Origin: Pseudomonas sp. BN417
GTDB taxonomy: Bacteria > Pseudomonadota > Gammaproteobacteria > Pseudomonadales > Pseudomonadaceae
Direction of reading: 5' to 3'
Assembly: GCF_029871205.1 (NCBI RefSeq)
Contig: NZ_SSOJ01000092.1
Coordinates: forward strand, 1 to 48,388
Length of the DNA stretch: 48,388 bases
In this document: piece by piece, positions 8,996-16,015 of the stretch
Layout: every line of letters begins with the position of its first letter
Numbering within the stretch: the first letter of the stretch is position 1
The notes under the pieces: model-generated
What the model was told of the DNA's origin: nothing
Database searches by the model: none
Seen by the model: the letters and a program-made list of their open reading frames with translations, nothing else
Made by a program: the position numbers and the translations under genes

Positions 8996-9330
8996 GGCAT
9001 TGCTCCGTGACCTGTGAACGTTCGCTGTCCGGAGTGACCTTGGGTCGAAGGCAGGGCGGGCAGCCGGATTGGCCTCGGGCTGGTTCCGCATTTGTTCGGG
9101 GGTGGCCCGCAGGCGCTGCGCCGGGCGGGGTTTTGCGCCCAGTGCGTAAGGAAAAAGGCTAGCACCGGAGTGGGGCTTGGCAGGGGTGGGCTGATGGGTG
9201 GGGATTCTTACTTGTGGGGGCGATTTCAATCGCTGAGCGGGACGAAGTCCCGCCCGCCGGACTTATCAGGGGCAGCTGCGCTGCCCAAAGCGAATGAATT
9301 TGCCCCCACAGGATAGGACCGGGCCGCCCG
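8996..9330. other. Gene-free upstream region of the methyltransferase gene
   Basis: No coding region is supported here. Positions 8996-9212 should contain the promoter of the methyltransferase gene on the minus strand; I cannot pick a convincing -35/-10 pair, and I see no SAH- or SAM-riboswitch-like pattern. The remainder is the REP pair at 9213-9310. Confidence 0.5.
9213..9310. repeat. REP pair (BIME-like), orientation A
   Basis: The left arm is TGTGGGGGCGATTTCAATCG and the right arm reads AATGAATTTGCCCCCACA. Between them are two hairpins: GCGGGACGAAGTCCCGC and GGGCAGCTGCGCTGCCC. The same composite element occurs reversed at 15100-15197. It lies 3' of the catalase-fold gene and 5' of the methyltransferase gene. 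Confidence 0.88.
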
Positions 9331-10476
9331 TCACTGCTCGGCGGACGCCCCGTTGCGCTGATGCCGATACGCGCTCACCGCCTCGTACACCGCCTTGCGC
9401 AGGCGGTTGATGCCACCGATGGGGCGGTGCTCGGGCAGGCCATGCCAGGGGTTGAAGGAGAGGTTGTCGCAGGCGAGGTTCTGTTCGCGGCTGTCGAAGT
9501 CCTGGGCCGGCACCTTGATCCTGGCCAGGGTCACGAAGGGCGAAATGTCCTCGTCCCATTCGACGCTGGTGTCCTCGATCGGCATGTAGTGTTCGGGGTT
9601 CTGCTGCTGCACCTGGAGGGCGAAGCAGGCCGGTACGCGGTCCAGGGACAATTGCTGGTAGAGGGCGTTGCGCAGGAAGTTGGGCAGCGCGGTGTTCTGC
9701 CCGGGCAACTGATAGGGAGGGCAGCTCTGCGGGTCGGGGATGACCCGGTATTTGATGTTCGCCTCGCCCAGCTTGTAGGGCGAGATGGAGCTGTAGGTCG
9801 TGTTCACCAAGCTATCCGGTGCGGGCGCCAGGGTCTTGAGGGCGATGATCAGGTGGCGGATTTCCCAGCTGCGCGGGTCCCAGCTGGGGAAGAAGGCGGT
9901 GACCTTCTCGCCATTGGACTGGGCGTTGAAGTTCTGCCGGTACTCGGCCACGTCGCGGACGAAGAACACCGGGTGGTTGAACATCACGAAGTCCTGTTCC
10001 CCCGTGTGCGCCGGGCTGGTCATCAGCTTCGTGCCTGGCACGTCGAGCAGCTTGATGGCCATGCCGCGGGCGTCGCGCACGCGGTCGAATTGCGGGAAGG
10101 CGTTGCCGTTGGACAGGCGCATCCAGGCCTGCCAGGTCTTCCCCGGCTCGGCGAAGACACCCGCGCGCAGGTCGCCAGCGATCTCCGGAAGCACCGTCAC
10201 CTCGGCCTTCACGCAGCCGTGGGACTTGGCGTGGGCATCGCGCAACACGCGGGTGTTGTCGCGGTGCTGTTCGACGATGCGGATGGCGTCGTTGATGATG
10301 GCCTGGGTTTGCGCGGCCTCACCGGCGGGTATCACTTCGTCGGTGGACACCGGGCCGGAGAATTTCCAGCCGTAGTAGGCCTCGCCCGCCAGCCAGCCGA
10401 GCAGGCCGACCGCCAGGAGGACGAGGAGGAGCTTGCCGAGTACTCGGCCGAACCAGAGCCAGAAGCGCTTGAGCAT
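9331..10476 (-). CDS. Membrane-anchored catalase-fold haem protein
   Basis: The 381-residue protein has an N-terminal basic-then-hydrophobic anchor (about 12-32) and then a catalase-related domain. The motif DAHAKSHG aligns with the catalase distal region (likely H82). MRLSNGN, RVRDARGMAIKLL and DFVMFNHPVFFVRD match successive conserved catalase blocks. R360-KAV-Y364 has the RxxxY spacing of the proximal haem tyrosine. It is much shorter than a true catalase, so peroxidase or allene-oxide-synthase-like chemistry is as likely as H2O2 dismutation. The di-haem cytochrome gene ends 41 bases upstream on the same strand, so the two probably form an operon facing the periplasm. Confidence 0.8.
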   Translation of the reverse strand: MLKRFWLWFGRVLGKLLLVLLAVGLLGWLAGEAYYGWKFSGPVSTDEVIPAGEAAQTQAIINDAIRIVEQHRDNTRVLRDAHAKSHGCVKAEVTVLPEIAGDLRAGVFAEPGKTWQAWMRLSNGNAFPQFDRVRDARGMAIKLLDVPGTKLMTSPAHTGEQDFVMFNHPVFFVRDVAEYRQNFNAQSNGEKVTAFFPSWDPRSWEIRHLIIALKTLAPAPDSLVNTTYSSISPYKLGEANIKYRVIPDPQSCPPYQLPGQNTALPNFLRNALYQQLSLDRVPACFALQVQQQNPEHYMPIEDTSVEWDEDISPFVTLARIKVPAQDFDSREQNLACDNLSFNPWHGLPEHRPIGGINRLRKAVYEAVSAYRHQRNGASAEQ

Positions 10477-10517
10477 GGGGGCGTGGGTCCTTTGTCTGCT
10501 TCAGTGGGGGCGAGCGC

Positions 10518-12392
10518 TCAGCCTTCGCAGGCCGGGCCGGGCGTCCACGGCCGGGCTTCGACCTGGGTTAGCTGACCTTCCAGCTGCGGGTTGCCCAGCA
10601 CCTTGAGGTATTCGATCAGCGCCAGGCGCTCGTCTGGCTGCAGGAAGCGGCCGATCACACCGCCCTTGCGACAACCGTCGCGGAACTCGTGGCCCTGGTT
10701 GCCGTTGCCCTTGATGGAGGTGTCCAGCAGGAAGCTGCCGGGGAAGGCGGTCGTCTGGAAGCCGACGAATTTCGGATCGTACTCGAAGCTGCCGACATGG
10801 AACTGGCTCGCCCGTTCGGTGACCGGCGAGAACAACTGGAACAGGCTCGGCACCGAACCGTTGTGGAGGAAGGGCGGGGTGGCCCAGATGCCGTCCAGCG
10901 GGCGCGCCTTGTAGCCACGCTTCTCCTGCACGCCGATGGCCAGGCCGAAACCGTCCATGGCGGCACGCTCTTCAGCGGCAATTCCAGCCTGCTTGTAGGC
11001 CTGGTCTTCGACGAAGGCGGTGATGTACGCAAGGCCCTTGGCGCTGGAGATGTTGCTGAAATCCACCTGTTCCAGGCTGGTGCCGAACAGCTTGACGTCC
11101 AGCTTGGCCAGTTGCTCCCGGGTCCAGCCCAGCTTGCTGATATCGAAGCGGTGATCGGCGATGTTGTCGGCAGTGGTGGAGTCGGTGCCGACTATGTCGA
11201 CGGGCACTATGCGCATGTGCCATTCCGGGGCGCGGCCGGGGGCCATGCGTTGCTCCGGCGGCACCACATTGGGCGCGTGGCAGTAGGCGCAGTTCTCGAC
11301 GAACAGGGCGCGGCCCTGGCTCGCACGGGCCAGGTCCACCTTGCCGAGGACCGCTTCGGGCCAGGTCGGCGGGGTCAGGCGCTTGAGGGTTTCTTCCAGG
11401 GTGTGGAGGTCGCGCACGCGCACGCTCGAGGCGTAGCGATCGCCTTCCGGCACGGTGACGCCGCCGGGCTGGAACAGGTGCAGGGTGGCGCCCACGCCCA
11501 GGGCCTCGCCGATATTGCGCGCCATGGGCTGCATGGCCGAGCCGTTCCACTGCACCCAGTCGAACTTCCAGATTTCCCAGAGGTGCGGGTAGCTCACCGG
11601 GGCGTCGGCGACCCGGTAGTTGGACGGGCTGATGGCGTCGCCATAGACGCTGTTGGCGATACGGCCGAACGCGTCGGTACGGCCGAAGCCTTCCTCGGTG
11701 GGGTAGAGGCCGCGGTGGGTATCGTTCCAGGCCGTGCCCAGCAGGCGGTCGAGGACCTGCTTGAAGTCGGTGCGCAGCTGTTTCTTGCCCTCGGGGTAAC
11801 GCTCGCCCAGCACCGCCTCGGCGAAGCGGCTGAACTTGAGCGGATTGTAGTAGGTGAAGGCCATGCTCATGCCCAGCGCCTGGCCGAAGCTGCCGCCGCG
11901 CAGGGTGGGCACGGTGGACGCGAGGGAGTGCAAGGCGGCGCCGCCGTCGATGCGCACGGCCTGGCCCTGGAAGCGCAGCTCGCCGGTGTGGCAGGCGGCG
12001 CAGCTGATGTCGAGGTAGTGCGTGCCGGTCTTGGCGTCCTGGTGGCGGGTCAGGCCCACGGGCAGGTTGCCGGGATTCTGCGGTGTGGCTTTCTGCTGCG
12101 GGTCGACAAGGAATCCGAAGCGCGCCAGGTACTCGGGGCGGGCGAACTTGTCGCGGGAAAAGGGCAGCTCCAGTGCAGTGAACCAGTCGTAGCGCAGGCC
12201 CTTAACCAGGGTGCCCTGGGGCGTGTAGTAGTAGGTCTGGCGCTCCTGTTCGCCCCACTGCTCGAGGTAGTGCAGCTGGCTTGGCGACTGGTAGGCGGGC
12301 AGGTTGGGGTTGGCGATGTAATAAAGGACGATCGCCAGGCCTGCCAAGAGCAGGAAGAGCGCCAGCAGAAGGACACGACGTAGGGCGCGCAT
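10518..12392 (-). CDS. RoxA-like di-haem cytochrome c (peroxidase superfamily)
   Basis: The ~624-residue protein has an N-terminal membrane anchor (about 5-27) and two c-type haem sites, CAACH (131-135) and CAYCH (368-372). The QWNGSAMQPMARNIGEALGV block and the IWATPPFLHNGSVPSL block are typical of the di-haem peroxidase branch that includes rubber oxygenase RoxA. Attachment of c-type haem requires periplasmic exposure. An in-frame ATG at 12401 also exists, but AAGG abuts it, while the ATG at 12392 has proper spacing. The gene is cotranscribed with the catalase-fold gene. Its substrate is unknown; peroxide reduction or oxidative cleavage of a hydrophobic substrate are the main options. Confidence 0.85.
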   Translation of the reverse strand: MRALRRVLLLALFLLLAGLAIVLYYIANPNLPAYQSPSQLHYLEQWGEQERQTYYYTPQGTLVKGLRYDWFTALELPFSRDKFARPEYLARFGFLVDPQQKATPQNPGNLPVGLTRHQDAKTGTHYLDISCAACHTGELRFQGQAVRIDGGAALHSLASTVPTLRGGSFGQALGMSMAFTYYNPLKFSRFAEAVLGERYPEGKKQLRTDFKQVLDRLLGTAWNDTHRGLYPTEEGFGRTDAFGRIANSVYGDAISPSNYRVADAPVSYPHLWEIWKFDWVQWNGSAMQPMARNIGEALGVGATLHLFQPGGVTVPEGDRYASSVRVRDLHTLEETLKRLTPPTWPEAVLGKVDLARASQGRALFVENCAYCHAPNVVPPEQRMAPGRAPEWHMRIVPVDIVGTDSTTADNIADHRFDISKLGWTREQLAKLDVKLFGTSLEQVDFSNISSAKGLAYITAFVEDQAYKQAGIAAEERAAMDGFGLAIGVQEKRGYKARPLDGIWATPPFLHNGSVPSLFQLFSPVTERASQFHVGSFEYDPKFVGFQTTAFPGSFLLDTSIKGNGNQGHEFRDGCRKGGVIGRFLQPDERLALIEYLKVLGNPQLEGQLTQVEARPWTPGPACEG

Positions 12393-12477
12393 CAGATACA
12401 TCCTTGTAGCTTGTTTGAAATTTCCTACCTTATGCCAATCAGACTGGGTATTGGCAAGGTGCCATTACAAAAATGTC

Positions 12478-13575
12478 TTAAGACCTTGTGTAGAGCACCA
12501 CGGCCGCGCGCTGCTTGCCCTGGCCGAACCGGCTGATGCGTTCGAACTCCCGATGGGTGACCGGCACATGTTGGCAGTCCTGCGGGCGACGCAACAGGCT
12601 GCGCTCGGCATTGGGGTCGTGGAGGTAGACGAACGTGCGGTCATAGTCGGTGACCAGCACCCAGTGGGGCGCGCGGCTGCGGCTGCGGCGGTGACCGTCC
12701 ACCAGGACCAGGGGTTGTCCGCCGGCCTCCAGCAACGGCGCCAGGTCCAGATCGTCGCCGAGGTGCTGCTCTATGTCCGTATCCTGCAGCGCGTTGCAGA
12801 AGTCCTCGTGGGCCTGGCGGATGATCTCCCGCTTGCCAGGGTTGCGCACGCTTTCGAGGAACAGGGGCTCCTGCTGGCTCAGGTGCAGCCTGACCCGGTA
12901 GCCCCGGCGCCAGGCCGCCAGGGCCAGGCCGTGAGGGCTGCAGCCGCCATGTCCGCCAGGCATATGCACGCTGCTGGCTTCGCGCCAGAGGCGCACCTCG
13001 TCCTGGTGATTGCCCGGGGGGCCGCCATCCAGAGCACCCATGGCCATCATCAGGCAGGCCGGGCCGCAGGTGAATTCGGTGGTCTGGTGGTAGTAGGGGA
13101 CATGCCGTTGCAGGGCCTGGGGATGGCGCGCCACGCGCTTCTCGAAGCGCAGGGCTTCGCGGTGGTCGGGGAAGAAATCCTGCAGCAGGCCCAGGTTGTT
13201 GTAGCCGTTGCGCTCGAACAGCGCCACGGCCGGGCGATGGTCGGGGCAGACCTCCAGCCGCAGGTAGGCGCATTGATGCTCGTGGGCGCTGGCTTCGGCC
13301 GCTTCCAGCAGGCGCTGGCCGATGCCGTTGCCACGGGCGCGTGGGTCGGTGGCGATGGAATGGAGCCGGGCGAAGGTACTGTCCTGGCGGAACAGCACCA
13401 GGGCATAGCCGAGGATGCGGCCGTCACCCTCGGCCACGGTCAGGCTGGCATTGGCCTCGACCATCATCCAGCGGAACTGCTGCCGGCCCAGGCGGGTGGC
13501 CTCGAAGCAGCGGCCCTCGAGCTCCGCCAGCGCCGACAGGTCGTCGAGCGTGGCGGGACGCATAAGCAGGTTCAT
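12478..13575 (-). CDS. GNAT acetyltransferase-peptidase C39 fusion protein
   Basis: The 365-residue protein joins two enzymatic folds. Residues 5-140 are a GNAT domain with the acetyl-CoA loop ARGNGIGQRLL near 80-90 and the FERNGY motif. Residues 155-363 are a papain-like C39 peptidase domain with C170 (TEFTCGPACLMM), H304 (APHWVLVTD) and D320 (YLHDPN). C39 domains usually cut double-glycine leader peptides, but here there is no ABC transporter or membrane segment, so this is a soluble enzyme. I chose the ATG at 13575 (MNLLMRPATL) with AGGA upstream; a second ATG at 13563 is possible. It is divergent from the VpsR-like regulator. Confidence 0.85.
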   Translation of the reverse strand: MNLLMRPATLDDLSALAELEGRCFEATRLGRQQFRWMMVEANASLTVAEGDGRILGYALVLFRQDSTFARLHSIATDPRARGNGIGQRLLEAAEASAHEHQCAYLRLEVCPDHRPAVALFERNGYNNLGLLQDFFPDHREALRFEKRVARHPQALQRHVPYYHQTTEFTCGPACLMMAMGALDGGPPGNHQDEVRLWREASSVHMPGGHGGCSPHGLALAAWRRGYRVRLHLSQQEPLFLESVRNPGKREIIRQAHEDFCNALQDTDIEQHLGDDLDLAPLLEAGGQPLVLVDGHRRSRSRAPHWVLVTDYDRTFVYLHDPNAERSLLRRPQDCQHVPVTHREFERISRFGQGKQRAAVVLYTRS

Positions 13576-13698
13576 GGCAGGTCCTGCAAGGCAGGGAAGG
13601 AATCGCCCGAGTATTGGCCCGGATTGCAACGCTGTCGAGACGTTTGCCCGGTACAGGAGCCCCGCTAAAGCTCGAAGAGGAATTGGCCTTATAGAGAA

Positions 13699-13789
13699 AC
13701 GTTCCAAAGAACGTCAAAGTTCTTGCTAGCGTTACAAATGCCTGTTCCAACCTATTGTTTTAATTGATAAATCAAATTTTTGACGTCAA
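13699..13789. promoter_or_regulatory. Cluster of palindromes between the C39 gene and the AAA+ regulator
   Basis: Three symmetric sites occur in an AT-rich stretch: ACGTTC-CAAA-GAACGT at 13699-13714, TTGAT-AA-ATCAA at 13764-13775, and TTGACGTCAA at 13780-13789. The last overlaps the start of the ribosome site of the regulator gene (AAGGAAGG, 13788-13795). The position suggests operators, possibly autoregulatory. The middle site resembles an Anr/FNR box but with a 2-base rather than 4-base spacer. Confidence 0.45.
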
Positions 13790-13801
13790 GGAAGGTTAAT
13801 C

Positions 13802-15085
13802 TTGGAAGCCATTCCGTCCGCACCGCGACGTCTCCTGCTGGTGGATCCTTGCGACCACTGCCGGTTGATCCTTCCCCACCTCGAGGAGGCTGGCTGGTCG
13901 GTCTCCAGCCAGAGCCTGGACCAGGCCTTGGCGGCGAGCTACGACATCGGCCTGCTGCGCTTGCGCGGCGAGCACCTGGAACGCCCTGAAGGGGTCAAGC
14001 ACCTGATCAGCCGCAGCGGCACCGAATGGATTGCCCTGATCGACCCGGCGAACCAGTCGGGCCCGAGCCTGGACGAATTCATCGGCGAGTGGTTCTTCGA
14101 TGCCCTGGCCGTGCCGGTGGATCTGCCGCGGCTGCAGGGCCTGCTCGGCCGCGCGTTTGGCATCGCCCGCCTGCGTGGTATCGGCAATCGCCGTGGCGAC
14201 CAGCACGAGCTACTGGGCCAGAGCCGGCCGTTGCGGGATCTGCGCAAGCAGCTCGCACGCCTGGGGCCGAGCGACAAGCCGGTGCTGATCCACGGCGAAA
14301 GTGGCAGCGGCAAGGAGTTGGTGGCGCGCACCCTGCACCGTATGTCGCGACGGGTGGCTGGCCCATTCGTCAGTTTCAACTGCGGCGTTCTGCCGGAACA
14401 GGAAACCAGCAACCTCCTGTTCGGGCACCAGGGCAAGCTGGCTTCGGCAAACGGCGGCACCCTGTTCCTCGATGCCATCCACGAACTGCCCTTGGGCCAG
14501 CAGGAGCGCCTGCTCGCCTGCATGCGGGGCAAGGTACTGCACCATGCCGACGGGGAAGCGGTGCCGCTGGATGTGCGAGTGCTGGCTTCCAGTCGGGAAG
14601 AGCTTGGCGATCTGGTCGAGCAGAGGTGTTTCGATCCTGGTCTGCGCCAGTGGCTGGAGCAGAACCGGCTGGTGATTACGCCCCTGCGCAAGCGCCAGGG
14701 GGATATCGCCCTGTTGGCCAGCTATTTTGCCGACCTCTACAGCCTGGAGGCCGGGCGCCGGCCCAGCCACTTCAGCGAGGAAGCCCTCGCCGCCATGTCG
14801 CGTCATCGCTGGCCGGGCAATGTGCGCGAGCTGGCCAGCCGGGTGCGGCGCGGTTATGCCCTCGCGGAATGCGGGCAGATCAAAGCGGACGACCTGGGCC
14901 TGCAGAGTGCGCCGGTGGAGGGCGCCCCGCTGGGCACGCTGGAAGACTACAAGCGGCGGGCGGAATATCAGGCGCTGTGCGATGCGCTGGCCCACTACAG
15001 CAGCAACCTCAGTCATGCCGCCAGGGTTCTGGGCGTGTCACGGCCGACCTTCTACCGGCTGCTGCACAAGCATCAGTTGTTGTAG
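13802..15085 (+). CDS. VpsR-like AAA+ transcriptional regulator (atypical enhancer-binding protein)
   Basis: The 427-residue protein has a degenerate receiver-like domain (10-122), an AAA+ domain (135-355) and a Fis-type helix-turn-helix (400-425). Walker A is GESGSGKE (165-172). Where sigma-54 activators have GAFTGA, this protein runs directly from LLFGHQGKLASANGGT to the next block, so the contact loop is missing. Walker B reads FLDAI, with alanine in place of the catalytic glutamate. The usual FREDLYYRL arginine-finger stretch is replaced by FDPGLRQWL. This resembles VpsR of Vibrio cholerae, which acts with sigma-70. The TTG start at 13802 follows a strong AAGGAAGG. Confidence 0.85.
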   Translation: MEAIPSAPRRLLLVDPCDHCRLILPHLEEAGWSVSSQSLDQALAASYDIGLLRLRGEHLERPEGVKHLISRSGTEWIALIDPANQSGPSLDEFIGEWFFDALAVPVDLPRLQGLLGRAFGIARLRGIGNRRGDQHELLGQSRPLRDLRKQLARLGPSDKPVLIHGESGSGKELVARTLHRMSRRVAGPFVSFNCGVLPEQETSNLLFGHQGKLASANGGTLFLDAIHELPLGQQERLLACMRGKVLHHADGEAVPLDVRVLASSREELGDLVEQRCFDPGLRQWLEQNRLVITPLRKRQGDIALLASYFADLYSLEAGRRPSHFSEEALAAMSRHRWPGNVRELASRVRRGYALAECGQIKADDLGLQSAPVEGAPLGTLEDYKRRAEYQALCDALAHYSSNLSHAARVLGVSRPTFYRLLHKHQLL

Positions 15086-15099
15086 GTGGCCCTTCTTCC

Positions 15100-15197
15100 T
15101 GTGGGGGCGAATTCATTCGCGAAGGGCGGCAAAGCCGCCCCATGGAAGTCCACAGGGCAGGACTTCGTCCTGCTTTGCGATTGAAATCGCCCCCACA
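15100..15197. repeat. REP pair (BIME-like), orientation B
   Basis: TGTGGGGGCGAATTCATTCG starts at 15100 and CGATTGAAATCGCCCCCACA ends at 15197. The internal hairpins are GGGCGGCAAAGCCGCCC and GCAGGACTTCGTCCTGC. It is the element of 9213-9310 in inverted orientation. It fills the gap between the convergent regulator and flavin reductase genes and could end both transcripts. Confidence 0.88.
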
Positions 15198-15223
15198 ATC
15201 TCAAGACAACAGATGCCTTTGGC

Positions 15224-15820
15224 TCACATCCCGTTGGCGAAGGCCGGGATGCTCATGTCGATGGCTTCGCGCACCGGCTTCAGCGCGTCAGCGTAGCGGG
15301 CGAGGATATCCAGGTCGTAGTCCATGCGCGCGCGGATACGCTGGTCGTCTTCGCTCACGGCGTCCGCTTCGTTCAGTACCTTCTCCACACCGCGGATGAT
15401 CAGGTGCTCCGGCAGGTAGCAGAGGCGGCAGTTCTTGTAGCTGGACGCGCGCAGTTCGCTGATGGGGTAGCCGCCGCCGATGCCGGAGGACACGCCCACC
15501 AGCAGGCCCGGCTTGTGGGCCAGTTCGGCCTTGCTGGCGAAGATGAAGAAGTTCTTGATGGCCGGGCAGGCCATGCCATTCCACTCGGGGGCGATCACCA
15601 CCACCGCATCGGCGTCTCGCAGCTGCTGCTGGTACCCGGCCCAGGGGCCGGTGTCTTCGGCCGGCCACAGGGGCAGCGGTCCCTGGCCGAGGTCGATGAT
15701 GCTGCAGGAGCTGGGGCTGGCCTTGTCGAGGTCGATCAGGCGCTGGCGGATGAAGCGGGCGACCTTGCCCGATTGGCTGTTGGCGCGGCTGGAGCCGGCG
15801 ATCAGGACGATGTTCAGCAT
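15224..15820 (-). CDS. NADPH-dependent FMN reductase-family flavoprotein
   Basis: The 198-residue soluble protein has the flavodoxin-like fold of the NADPH-dependent FMN reductase family. The phosphate-binding loop is IAGSSRANSQSGKVA at the N-terminus, and APEWNGMACPAIKNFFIF matches the flavin-contacting PEYN-type motif, here PEWN. Such enzymes reduce FMN, quinones or azo and metal compounds; the substrate here is unknown. The start at 15820 (MLNIVLIAGSS) has AGGAA upstream; the frame could extend 21 residues, but that part is not family-like. It is convergent with the AAA+ regulator. Confidence 0.87.
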   Translation of the reverse strand: MLNIVLIAGSSRANSQSGKVARFIRQRLIDLDKASPSSCSIIDLGQGPLPLWPAEDTGPWAGYQQQLRDADAVVVIAPEWNGMACPAIKNFFIFASKAELAHKPGLLVGVSSGIGGGYPISELRASSYKNCRLCYLPEHLIIRGVEKVLNEADAVSEDDQRIRARMDYDLDILARYADALKPVREAIDMSIPAFANGM

Positions 15821-15968
15821 CTTTGGGTTCCTTGTTGAGACCGCGGGCAGGCTAGCTGGCCGATTGCGGCTCGGCAAGGGCATGGGCGCCAGGGTGGGAT
15901 AGGGACCACAGAGGATAAGAAACAGGTGATGGGCTGGCCGGCCGGCTCGGAGGGGCCGGCGCGGGTCA

Positions 15969-15994
15969 CCCCTCTCCCGCTTGCGGGAGAGGGG
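15969..15994. repeat. Perfect 12-bp hairpin 3' of the chemoreceptor gene
   Basis: CCCCTCTCCCGC (15969-15980) and GCGGGAGAGGGG (15983-15994) are exact complements with a 2-base loop, followed by GGGGGAGAGGG. I recall this CCCTCTCCC-type palindrome as a widespread intergenic repeat. It lies 21 bases beyond the chemoreceptor stop and may serve as its terminator, although no T tract follows. Confidence 0.7.
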
Positions 15995-16015
15995 CTGGGG
16001 GAGAGGGTCGCGGAC

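Noticed and set aside
8996-9212. An SAH or SAM riboswitch before the homocysteine methyltransferase gene
   Set aside because: I could not find the conserved core or pairing pattern of either riboswitch on the minus strand.
8996-9229. The extended N-terminus of the methyltransferase frame
   Set aside because: The sequence is basic and low complexity with no family similarity, and a good ribosome site precedes the ATG at 8995.
13764-13775. An Anr/FNR box upstream of the AAA+ regulator
   Set aside because: The half-sites TTGAT and ATCAA are right, but the spacer is 2 bases instead of 4, so recognition by Anr is unlikely.
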